DNA of 12,670 nucleotides from Chloroflexota bacterium (GTDB taxonomy: Bacteria > Chloroflexota > Dehalococcoidia > GIF9 > UBA5620). Made by a program: the position numbers and the translations under genes. The stretch is from the NCBI GenBank assembly GCA_026389735.1, contig JAPLHH010000287.1, forward strand, positions 1-12,670, written 5' to 3'. Positions 6,800 through 12,670 of the stretch are shown piece by piece (positions within the stretch are counted from its first letter, which is position 1; every line of letters begins with the position of its first letter). Below the pieces are notes generated by a model, which was not told where the DNA came from, searched no databases, and saw only the letters and a list, made by a program, of their open reading frames with translations.

Positions 6800-7732
6800 C
6801 TACTGTTTCATCCGTTCGCTTAGAACTTGCCTTGCCTGTTCTACATCCCTACCCATTTGAGACTTTAGCTCTTCCACAGTATCAAAGCGCTTTTCGTCTC
6901 TCAGCTTGTCTACAAGGTCAATCGTGAGCCTCTGCCCGAGCAGCTCTCCTTCGTAGTCCAGAAGATATGTTTCCACCAAGCGCTTACCACCACCAAAGGT
7001 AGGGCGAACACCAATGCTGGTTACCGAAGGCACGAGCTCATGGCCAACATGGGCGATAGTAACATAAACTCCATCGCTGGGCAACGCCTGCTCCGGTTTC
7101 AGCTCCAAGTTAGCAGTAGGAAACCCGAGGGCTTTGCCTCGCCTATCACCACTCACAACCTGACCATTAAGACTGAAAAGTCGCCCGAATAGTTTCTCCG
7201 CCTTTTTCATGTCTCCCTGAGCCAAAGCCTGACGAATAGCACTACTGCTTACCACCTGACCATCAAGAACCACTGGCGGTATGACTTCAACACTGAAGCC
7301 CATCTCCTGGCCCAGAAGTCGGAGTTTCTCAGCATCGCCTTCTCTACCTCTCCCCAGGACAAAATCAGGACCGATTATCAAGCCACGCATTTTCAGATGC
7401 TCCTTAAGCAGTTGAACGAATCTTCGAGCGGTGAGCTGAGCTAGTTCAGGAGTGAAGGGCAAGGCAACAACCACATCTATTCCCAAACCCCGAAGCAAAC
7501 TGATTCTAGCCTCCAAATCACTTAGCCAGAGCAATTTGTTCTCCGGGGACAGCACCGCTTTTGGGTGGGATTTAAAGGTGACTACACCGCTGAGCCAGTT
7601 TTTCCTCCGAGCTTCGTCTCGCAAATGAGTCAGCAAGCGTTGATGTCCGAGGTGAATCCCGTCGAAGACACCGATGGTAAGCAGCGTCTCCTTTTGTGGT
7701 CTTACTTCGGCTAGCTCTTTTTCAATCTGCAC
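6800..7732 (-). CDS. ribF: Bifunctional riboflavin kinase / FMN adenylyltransferase (FAD synthetase)
   Basis: Phosphorylates riboflavin to FMN and adenylylates FMN to FAD. The N-terminal nucleotidyltransferase domain shows GVFDGIHLGH (the HxGH motif), a GRGREGD stretch and SSSAIRQAL (the (S/T)xxxR-type element). The C-terminal flavokinase domain opens with GRLFSLNGQVVSGDRRG and has the GFPTAN motif that binds ATP and Mg. The frame can be opened by TTG at 7747 (315 aa) or GTG at 7732 (310 aa). I prefer GTG because GGAG (7742-7745) sits 9 nt before it, whereas nothing similar precedes the TTG. It lies 34 bp after the DAHP synthase gene. Its place in an aromatic/serine operon is probably for growth-linked expression rather than pathway logic, although the flavoprotein at the left edge would use its product. 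Confidence 0.95.
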   Translation of the reverse strand: MQIEKELAEVRPQKETLLTIGVFDGIHLGHQRLLTHLRDEARRKNWLSGVVTFKSHPKAVLSPENKLLWLSDLEARISLLRGLGIDVVVALPFTPELAQLTARRFVQLLKEHLKMRGLIIGPDFVLGRGREGDAEKLRLLGQEMGFSVEVIPPVVLDGQVVSSSAIRQALAQGDMKKAEKLFGRLFSLNGQVVSGDRRGKALGFPTANLELKPEQALPSDGVYVTIAHVGHELVPSVTSIGVRPTFGGGKRLVETYLLDYEGELLGQRLTIDLVDKLRDEKRFDTVEELKSQMGRDVEQARQVLSERMKQ

Positions 7733-7741
7733 GACTGATTT

Positions 7742-7745
7742 CTCC
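7742..7745 (-). promoter_or_regulatory. Ribosome binding site that favours the GTG start of ribF
   Basis: GGAG on the minus strand lies 9 nt before GTG at 7732. It overlaps the alternative TTG start (7745-7747), so it could not serve that codon. This makes the shorter protein the likelier product. Confidence 0.6.
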
Positions 7746-7766
7746 AATCAGCTGCCGGATTAAAAA

Positions 7767-8807
7767 CTAAGATTTTACTTTGATAGAGGGATTAGCCAGG
7801 CGCCGGCCTACGGCTTCAGCCACAGATTTTAGCTGAGACATGAGCTGATGAAAATTAGCGAAGGTGAGCGACTGAGCACCATCTTTAAGTGCCAAGTCTG
7901 GATTGGGATGTACCTCAACCATTATACCGTCAGCCCCAGCAGCTACTGCAGCTAAAGCCATGGGAATCACCAAATACCACTTGCCCGTGCCGTGGCTCGG
8001 GTCAGCAATAATCGGCAAATGGCTAACTTTTTCAATAATTGGGATAACGCTTATATCCATAGTGTTCCGAGTATAGGTTTCAAAGGTTCTAATACCTCGT
8101 TCGCAAAGCATGAGCTGCTCATTGCCTTGGGCCAGGATATATTCAGCAGCCAACAACCACTCCTGAACAGTAGCCGATAGCCCTCGCTTCAGCATTACAG
8201 GCTTACCTGTTTTACCGACTTCCTCAAGGAGATTAAAATTTTGCATATTGCGAGCGCCTATCTGGAGAATATCAGCATATCTCGCCACTAGTTCGACTTC
8301 ACTGGGTGACATGACTTCAGTTATAACCGGCAATCCAACCTCTTTCTTAACTCGAGCCAAAAGCTCAAGGCCCGGCTCACCCAGACCACGGAAACTATAA
8401 GGCGAGGTGCTTGGTTTAAAGGCACCGCCGCGTAAAATGGTTGCCCCAGCCGCTTTCACAGCTCTGGCTGTTTCCAAAAGCTGCTGCTCACTTTCCACAG
8501 CACATGGCCCAGCCATAACCACTACTTCCTTGCCGCCAATAGTAATTCCACCAACCTTAATTGTAGTGTCTAATGGATGAAACTCACGGCTACTAAGTTT
8601 ATATGGCTTGCTAACCCGGATAACTTCATCGACACCGGGAAGCATTTCCAGCATGTCCTCAAATTCAGGAAAGATTTGCCCTACCACCCCGACGATAGTG
8701 CGTTCCACGCCTTGGGACACGTGCGTCTTCAAGCCAGCGGATTCAATCCGCTTAACCACTCCAGCGATTTCCTTATCGCCTGAACCTACTTTCATAACTA
8801 CTATCAT
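7767..8807 (-). CDS. aroF: 3-deoxy-7-phosphoheptulonate (DAHP) synthase, type I-beta with ferredoxin-like regulatory domain
   Basis: Condenses phosphoenolpyruvate with erythrose 4-phosphate, the first step of the shikimate pathway. The 346-residue protein closely follows the Thermotoga maritima enzyme as I recall it. Residues 1-75 ([20 protein letters not shown] onward) form the ferredoxin-like domain used for Tyr/Phe feedback inhibition. A TIM barrel follows with metal ligands Cys102 (AGPCAVE), His272 (DPSHGTG), Glu298 (VEVHP) and Asp309 (KDGAQSL). The PEP/E4P contacts [15 protein letters not shown] (125-139), GARNMQNF and LKRG are present. The ATG at 8807 overlaps the chorismate mutase stop as ATGA, and its GAGG ribosome binding site lies inside that gene, so translation is probably coupled. 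The gene symbol follows one usage; aroG or aroA(G) also appear for this class. Confidence 0.96.
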   Translation of the reverse strand: MIVVMKVGSGDKEIAGVVKRIESAGLKTHVSQGVERTIVGVVGQIFPEFEDMLEMLPGVDEVIRVSKPYKLSSREFHPLDTTIKVGGITIGGKEVVVMAGPCAVESEQQLLETARAVKAAGATILRGGAFKPSTSPYSFRGLGEPGLELLARVKKEVGLPVITEVMSPSEVELVARYADILQIGARNMQNFNLLEEVGKTGKPVMLKRGLSATVQEWLLAAEYILAQGNEQLMLCERGIRTFETYTRNTMDISVIPIIEKVSHLPIIADPSHGTGKWYLVIPMALAAVAAGADGIMVEVHPNPDLALKDGAQSLTFANFHQLMSQLKSVAEAVGRRLANPSIKVKS

Positions 8808-9190
8808 TTTTTGTCCTCACCCTGCCAGATTCTCTCACCTTCATCTCTAAGTGTCACCGCATCCCCCAAATAAACGTGTATTATCTCCTCATTTTTTTTA
8901 TTAGTGTTGAACAACACCAGGACCCTCAAACATCTGGACAAACTTCCAGGTACATTCATCTCATGCCCACAAAGCAAGGGAAGCTGCGTCCAGCCCAACT
9001 CCCGAGCAGCTGCTGCTGGAAATGCGGCATTAAGGTCAGGTGTCGTGGTAAATAAAATACAAGCTACATCGCTGATTTCTACCTCATTAGCTTCCATTAA
9101 GTTCTGAAGCAATGCTTTACTCGCAGCTATTATAGCCTCTTTGGTGTTTTCCGACACAGTAATAGCGCCTCTTATGCCACGGCACCACAA
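8804..9190 (-). CDS. aroH: Chorismate mutase, AroH (trimeric) type
   Basis: Rearranges chorismate to prephenate, the branch to Tyr and Phe. The 128-residue protein has the Bacillus subtilis AroH layout: Arg7 in [10 protein letters not shown], Cys74 and Glu77 in LLCGHEM, Arg89 in CLRVLVLF, Tyr107 in HVYLGDAV and Arg115 in TLR. These residues line the chorismate pocket in that family. The start is TTG at 9190. An in-frame TAA lies 33 bp upstream with no ATG or GTG between, and the TTG places Arg7 at the expected position. AGGGGG lies about 12 nt before it, a longer gap than usual. It is the first gene of the minus-strand operon and shares ATGA with the DAHP synthase gene. The pair recalls genomes where chorismate mutase and DAHP synthase are fused or interact. 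Confidence 0.94.
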   Translation of the reverse strand: MWCRGIRGAITVSENTKEAIIAASKALLQNLMEANEVEISDVACILFTTTPDLNAAFPAAAARELGWTQLPLLCGHEMNVPGSLSRCLRVLVLFNTNKKNEEIIHVYLGDAVTLRDEGERIWQGEDKK

Positions 9191-9218
9191 TTTGTATCCA
9201 TACCCCCTTCTATGGTTA

Positions 9219-9242
9219 GCTTAATAGCCTACCCCATTAAGC
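9219..9242. promoter_or_regulatory. Candidate operator: 7-bp inverted repeat overlapping the operon promoter
   Basis: GCTTAAT (9219-9225) and ATTAAGC (9236-9242) are perfect inverse copies separated by 10 bp. The dyad covers the candidate -10 and part of the spacer, a usual place for a repressor site. The regulator is unknown. Confidence 0.3.
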
Positions 9243-9255
9243 CCCTTATAGTCAA
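9226..9255 (-). promoter_or_regulatory. Candidate promoter of the aroH-aroF-ribF-tyrS-aminotransferase-serA operon
   Basis: On the minus strand, TTGACT (9250-9255; 5 of 6 to the -35 consensus) is followed after 18 bp by TAGGCT (9226-9231; a weak -10). The TTG start of aroH lies about 35 bp downstream of the -10, so the leader would be short, too short for a T-box or classical attenuator. Confidence 0.3.
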
Positions 9256-9262
9256 GACTTTC

Positions 9263-9292
9263 TTGCCTTAAAACCAACAAAGAGGGTAAACT
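9263..9292 (+). promoter_or_regulatory. Weak candidate promoter for the transglutaminase-like gene
   Basis: TTGCCT (9263-9268), an 18-bp spacer and TAAACT (9287-9292) each match 4 of 6 consensus bases. A hairpin (AACAGGCA 9296-9303 with TGCCCTGTT 9311-9319, one bulged C) would form at the start of the leader, ahead of GGAGG at 9329-9333. Confidence 0.25.
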
Positions 9293-9339
9293 AAGAACAG
9301 GCATAGCAATTGCCCTGTTTTCAGCAACGGAGGTTCATT

Positions 9340-9906
9340 ATGGATGGCAGTCAAAAAGTGGCCACTGTACTTGGTGTATTCCTGGCCATCGTCATGCTGT
9401 GCGGGGGCTCAGGATTTCTCAGCTATATTTACGGTTATCAAATAGGACATGAAGCTAGCTACAACGAGGGATATAATCAAGGAAAAGACGAAGGTTATCA
9501 AGCTGGCTATGAGGCTGGTTATAAGCCTGCCCCGGAACAGGAACCATCCAGCGGATACGCCATTCACAATCCCACCTATCAGGAAATGAAAACATTTCTA
9601 TCTCAAGACACCACTAATTCAAAGACCTATACAGAAGATGAATATGTCTGCGTCGACTTCGCTGCTGCAGTGAACAATAATGCTGAGGCTGAAGGCATAC
9701 GTTGCGCTACCGTCGATATTTTCCACCCCGAAGGCTACGGTCACACCATAGTAGCCTTCGAAACTACAGATAGAGGCTTAATATTTATTGAGCCGCAGTT
9801 TGACCGCGAGGTAGAATTAGTTGTAGGTAAGAGCTATTCCCAGACTAACAACTTCACACCGGCGCTCCGTGATGATACTATCAATCGATTCGTGGTTATC
9901 TGGTAG
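9340..9906 (+). CDS. Membrane-anchored protein with Gly-Tyr repeats and a transglutaminase-like domain
   Basis: I chose ATG at 9340 (188 aa) because GGAGG ends 6 nt before it; an upstream in-frame ATG at 9310 would add ten residues without such a site. Residues about 7-31 are one hydrophobic helix, so the protein is probably anchored with the rest outside. Residues 41-61 are a short repeat with Gly-Tyr every four to eight residues (EGYNQGKDEGYQAGYEAGY), which may be a flexible or wall-associated stalk. The C-terminal domain has Cys104 (EYVCVDFA), His135 (GYGHTIVAFETTDRG) and Glu151 (FIEPQ), in the order and spacing of a papain/transglutaminase-like Cys-His-acid triad. Activity as a peptidase or cross-linking enzyme is inference, and the substrate is unknown. 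The Leu-Cys at 20-21 lacks a good lipobox. It diverges from the aroH operon. Confidence 0.8.
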   Translation: MDGSQKVATVLGVFLAIVMLCGGSGFLSYIYGYQIGHEASYNEGYNQGKDEGYQAGYEAGYKPAPEQEPSSGYAIHNPTYQEMKTFLSQDTTNSKTYTEDEYVCVDFAAAVNNNAEAEGIRCATVDIFHPEGYGHTIVAFETTDRGLIFIEPQFDREVELVVGKSYSQTNNFTPALRDDTINRFVVIW

Positions 9907-10079
9907 ATTCCCTTCTTAGCTCAATTGACTAGGTGGAACTGATAGTGCTATGGCAAACGTATTCGGTCTAAAGCTGGCAGCAGCAAAGGCATAAATTTAG
10001 TCAAAACAAGCGTTGCCACCACTTTTAAGCATTTTCAGTCTATGATAGAATTACTGAGGAAAATATAGGGAGGTGGAAA

Positions 10080-10721
10080 ATGAAAATTCGAGACGTTATG
10101 ACGTGGAATGTAGTTGCTGTGTCAAGTGATACACCGATAATGGAAGCCAGGAAAATCATGGACGCACATAACATCCGCCGTTTGCCAGTCGTTGATAAAG
10201 GGAAATTAGTTGGCATGGTGAGCAAAGAGCATATAGCCCGTTCAAGCCCATCACCGGCTACCAGCTTAAGCGTCTGGGAAATCAACTATCTACTGGCAAA
10301 GATGACGGTTAAAGAAGTCATGACAAAAGATGTGGTCACAGTCCACCCCGATATGGCCGTAGAAGCTGCTATAGCTTTGGCTCAAAGCAAGGGCGTAGGC
10401 GCCCTGCCAGTGCTGGAAGACCATAAACTCATAGGCATAGCCACAACCAACGATTTCTTCTACAAAATACTCAACCCGCTGTTGGGGATAGGCGAGCCAG
10501 GGACACGCATAATCATCTCCAGAGGCGCCGAAGCCAAAAGCATACAAGAGATTATGGAGGCCGTCCGGAAGTTTGGAGCCAAAATAGCCTCATTCCACAG
10601 CATGCCACCAGTTGAAGGCAAGGAACATGACCTGTGCATCCATGTTGACAAAGGAGATGTTGAACAGCTTGTCAAAGACCTGGCAAGCAAAGGTTACTCA
10701 ACTGAGATAGTAGAGCGGTAA
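10080..10721 (+). CDS. CBS-CBS-ACT domain protein, AcuB-like
   Basis: A 213-residue soluble protein. The first CBS domain is at about residues 1-55 (MKIRDVMTWNVVAVSSDTP, then IRRLPVVDKGKLVGMVS). The second is at about 74-130 (VKEVMTKDVVTVHP, then VGALPVLEDHKLIGIATTNDFF). A C-terminal ACT-like domain covers about 141-212 (GTRIIISRGAEAKSIQEIM to the end). Order and total length match Bacillus AcuB. CBS pairs usually bind adenosyl ligands and ACT domains bind amino acids or other small effectors, so this is probably a metabolic sensor. In Bacillus AcuB is tied to acetoin use, but no acuA/acuC partner is here, so I do not carry that role over. The strong ribosome binding site GGGAGGTGG is just upstream. 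It stands alone, with 173 bp before it and 219 bp after it. Confidence 0.88.
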   Translation: MKIRDVMTWNVVAVSSDTPIMEARKIMDAHNIRRLPVVDKGKLVGMVSKEHIARSSPSPATSLSVWEINYLLAKMTVKEVMTKDVVTVHPDMAVEAAIALAQSKGVGALPVLEDHKLIGIATTNDFFYKILNPLLGIGEPGTRIIISRGAEAKSIQEIMEAVRKFGAKIASFHSMPPVEGKEHDLCIHVDKGDVEQLVKDLASKGYSTEIVER

Positions 10722-10877
10722 AACTCTATAGGTTTCTCCAAAAAGTCGAACGGCTTGACCATTATAAAGCTGCTTAGTTGGGTTTGGGCAGCTTGGTAGT
10801 GATTATTCGGTGCCAACGGATAGACTTGACACCTGATTTAGCAGGTCGGTTTCGTGCTCTATCTCCACTGCAACCTA

Positions 10878-10906
10878 TTGACAACAGCGATTTAAGGTGA
10901 TAACCT
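10878..10906 (+). promoter_or_regulatory. Candidate promoter of the degV gene
   Basis: A perfect TTGACA (10878-10883) is followed after 17 bp by TAACCT (10901-10906; weak -10). Overlapping GATAAC in a TGATAAC context is an alternative. Downstream, GCACCT (10907-10912) and AGGTGC (10922-10927) could form a hairpin ending just before the AAGGAG ribosome binding site of the next gene. Confidence 0.4.
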
Positions 10907-10940
10907 GCACCTAGTTATCCGAGGTGCGAAGGAGTAGCCT

Positions 10941-11792
10941 ATGAATCGTGTCGCCATTGTTACCGATAGCGCGAGTTGTCTACCACAAGAAATCAAAGTC
11001 GAGTACGAAATTGAAGTAGTACCGTTAAAAATCCACAACCGAGATAAGACATACTCAGATATCATCGATATTGCGCCTCATCAAGTCTACGCGTTACTAA
11101 GAGCTGACGAAATCCTTACCACATCGGCACCACCACCGGGAACATTTCTTGAAACTTTTCACCGCCTGGCCACGAAGGCCAGGGAAATCCTGTGCCTCAC
11201 CGTTGCCTCCACCTATAGCGCCACTTTCTCTTCAATGCAATCAGCCATATACACAGCTAAGAAGCAACTGCCTAAACTCCGAATCGAACTGGTCGATTGT
11301 TACACTGGCTCAGCAGCCCAAGCTTTAATAGCTCTAACCGCAGCCCGCACTGTGAAACTAGGCAGCAACCTGAATCAAACTATCTCAAAGGTCAACCAGG
11401 TCATCCCAAAGGCCGAAATCACCGTAGCGCTCGATACCCTGAAATATCTGGAGAGAAGTGGCAGAGCCCCAAAGGTAGGCGTCTGGGCGACTTCATTGCT
11501 CAAGCTAAAACCGGTGGTAATTAACCGAATGGGTCACGCCCATTTCTTAGGAATGGTCAGAAGTCGCTCTCAGGGCATTGAACGAATGATTAGAACTATG
11601 AGGGAAAAGGTAGGACCTAACAGAGTAAGTGCTATAATCGTCCACAGCGAACTCGAAACCGAAGCCAAGGAACTGGAGCGCCGCCTGCACAGTGAATTCA
11701 ACTGCAACGAAACCTACGTTACCGAGGTCACTGCGGTGGTTGCCGTTCATCTAGGCCCCGGTGCCATAGGCATCGCCTTTTTGCCCTTATGA
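10941..11792 (+). CDS. DegV family fatty-acid-binding protein (FakB-like)
   Basis: A 283-residue protein of the normal DegV length. It starts with RVAIVTDSASCLP (TDSAS at 8-12). It has TTSAPPPGTF (60-69, the TSxPSP-type loop), VASTYSATFSSMQSA (88-102, where the usual SGT is SAT) and VDCYTGSAAQALI. The central LDTLKYLERSGRAPKVG is followed by LLKLKPVV, and the C-terminus VHLGPGAIGIAF corresponds to the family's HTGPGA-type end with the His-Thr replaced by His-Leu. DegV proteins hold a fatty acid; the FakB members present it to the FakA kinase to make acyl-phosphate for phospholipid synthesis. No fakA is in the window. A PlsY-like gene 127 bp downstream fits this pathway. The ATG at 10941 has AAGGAG 6 nt upstream. 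Confidence 0.92.
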   Translation: MNRVAIVTDSASCLPQEIKVEYEIEVVPLKIHNRDKTYSDIIDIAPHQVYALLRADEILTTSAPPPGTFLETFHRLATKAREILCLTVASTYSATFSSMQSAIYTAKKQLPKLRIELVDCYTGSAAQALIALTAARTVKLGSNLNQTISKVNQVIPKAEITVALDTLKYLERSGRAPKVGVWATSLLKLKPVVINRMGHAHFLGMVRSRSQGIERMIRTMREKVGPNRVSAIIVHSELETEAKELERRLHSEFNCNETYVTEVTAVVAVHLGPGAIGIAFLPL

Positions 11793-11919
11793 GTATGCCT
11801 CTGCTAATATTCCAACCGTAATGCCCCCAAGCCTTGTCTCAATTGCCCAAGAACCGGTCGGAAGTTTCCTAACTTTGATTTTCTTGATAAACTTTTAATG
11901 AGGATATGAGGAGGACTAA

Positions 11920-12642
11920 ATGATACTAGCCGATATCGCTCTAGTGGTAGGTGCCTACCTCCTAGGCTCGCTGCCTTACATGATTCTTCTGGGCCGAGCC
12001 AAAAGAGTTGACCTATCTAAAGAAGAAGACCTGCACATGGCACTGTGGCATAAAGCAGGTCGCCTCGAAGGTTTGTCTGGAGTACTTGTCGATATACTGA
12101 AAGGAGTCATACCCATCGTCATCGGCTTTGTCTTTAATTTTCCTCTGGCTGTGACCGCTGCAGCCGGTGTAGCCGCAGTCGTCGGGCAAATGTGGCCTGT
12201 ATTCCGAAAGTTCGACGGCGAAAAAGGCAATACCACGGGCATAGGGTTGGTTATCGCTCTTACCATGTACCTTACTGCAACCTATTCTCCACTTGCTTAT
12301 ATAGTCTTTATTATCTTTGCCATCCTTATACTTATAGGCATCGGCATCAGGACAATCCCCCGCTTTATGCAGCCCGATCAAACATTCAGCCAACGCTTCA
12401 TGTTCGGTGGCCCCGTAAGCAACAGCATGCCCCTGGGTATGGCTGTCGGCTTTGCCGCAGCACCGCTAAGCTCCTGGTGCCTAAGACAACCACTGGAGAT
12501 GACCTGGGTCCTTTTGGCTGTCTTTGTCGCCATAATGATACGCCGTCTCACTGCGGGATTAAACAAAGACCTCAAAGATCCCAAGACGAGCGTCAAAAGT
12601 ATATTGATTAACCGCCTTCTCTACGACCGGAGTTATCTCTAG
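11920..12642 (+). CDS. Divergent PlsY-like membrane protein (glycerol-3-phosphate acyltransferase family)
   Basis: A 240-residue protein with about five hydrophobic segments (roughly 2-24, 53-72, 76-95, 108-142 and 168-208). Family resemblance: LLGSLPYMILLGR at 14-26, VLVDILKG at 55-62 (the DxxKG element), and GQMWPVFRKFDGEKGNTTGIG at 89-109, aligning with the PlsY stretch GHxWPVFLGFKGGKGVAT. Differences: the usual His is Gln90, GGKG is GEKG (100-103), the GSGN(P/I)GATN loop is replaced by a charged stretch (DLHMALWHKAG, 37-47), and the C-terminal HRxNIRR-type motif is reduced to AIMIRRLTAG. Canonical PlsY transfers acyl from acyl-phosphate to glycerol 3-phosphate; whether this protein can is open. 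It is longer than typical PlsY (about 200). The start has a strong GAGGAGG 6 nt upstream. It follows degV and may share its job. Confidence 0.75.
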   Translation: MILADIALVVGAYLLGSLPYMILLGRAKRVDLSKEEDLHMALWHKAGRLEGLSGVLVDILKGVIPIVIGFVFNFPLAVTAAAGVAAVVGQMWPVFRKFDGEKGNTTGIGLVIALTMYLTATYSPLAYIVFIIFAILILIGIGIRTIPRFMQPDQTFSQRFMFGGPVSNSMPLGMAVGFAAAPLSSWCLRQPLEMTWVLLAVFVAIMIRRLTAGLNKDLKDPKTSVKSILINRLLYDRSYL

Positions 12643-12670
12643 GTATATAAATCAAACCCTCTTCTGCACT
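12643..12670. other. Right edge, no feature seen
   Basis: Only 28 bases follow the PlsY-like stop codon. Nothing recognisable is present, and no terminator stem is complete before the window ends. Confidence 0.5.

Noticed and set aside
9191..9309. T-box or other riboswitch ahead of the aromatic/tyrS operon
   Set aside because: The leader from the candidate promoter to aroH is only a few tens of bases and no T-box core sequence is visible.
9996..10043. Promoter for the AcuB-like gene using TTGCCA and TATGAT
   Set aside because: The two hexamers are 22 bp apart, too far for a standard sigma-70-type promoter, and no other -35 stood out.
10767..10794. Terminator hairpin after the AcuB-like gene (AAGCTGC...GCAGCTT)
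   Set aside because: The 7-bp stem has a 14-nt loop and no following T-run, which is too weak to call.

Overview
The window looks like a chromosomal piece of an anaerobic, intermediate-GC bacterium. The best guess is a Dehalococcoidia-type Chloroflexota. This rests on protein style (class V aminotransferase next to serA, AroH-type chorismate mutase next to a Thermotoga-like DAHP synthase, a Gly-Tyr-repeat membrane protein with a transglutaminase-like domain, a degenerate PlsY-like protein) and on TTG/GTG start use. No rRNA or other phylogenetic marker is present, so the assignment is an inference.

Region 1 (1-2807, minus strand, accessory in character): a flavodoxin-fold redox protein runs off the left edge. 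It has two FMN-reductase-like halves, and the second carries a CX2CX2CX7C cysteine cluster. It is followed by a structured 384-bp intergenic stretch with a ~125-bp attC-like fold-back and a second, very symmetrical 75-bp fold-back. Next comes a PAS-GGDEF diguanylate cyclase, then a 338-bp gap with another inverted-repeat element around the cyclase's likely promoter.

Region 2 (2808-9190, minus strand): a tightly packed housekeeping operon transcribed aroH-like chorismate mutase > DAHP synthase > ribF > tyrS > class V aminotransferase > serA. It combines entry to the shikimate pathway, the chorismate branch to Tyr/Phe, tyrosine charging, FMN/FAD synthesis and the first two steps of serine synthesis. 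AroH and AroF overlap by ATGA. The other gaps are 17-48 bp, and the last contains a near-perfect palindrome. A candidate promoter with an overlapping inverted repeat sits in front of aroH.

Region 3 (9191-12670, plus strand, diverging from the operon): a membrane-anchored transglutaminase-like protein, an AcuB-like CBS-CBS-ACT protein, a DegV/FakB fatty-acid-binding protein, and a divergent PlsY-like membrane protein. The last two suggest a lipid link (exogenous fatty acid to acyl-phosphate to lysophosphatidate), but the PlsY-like protein lacks several hallmark motifs.

No tRNA, rRNA, CRISPR array, transposase, integrase or phage gene was recognised. The most unusual material is the structured, cassette-like left end and the degenerate PlsY homologue beside DegV.
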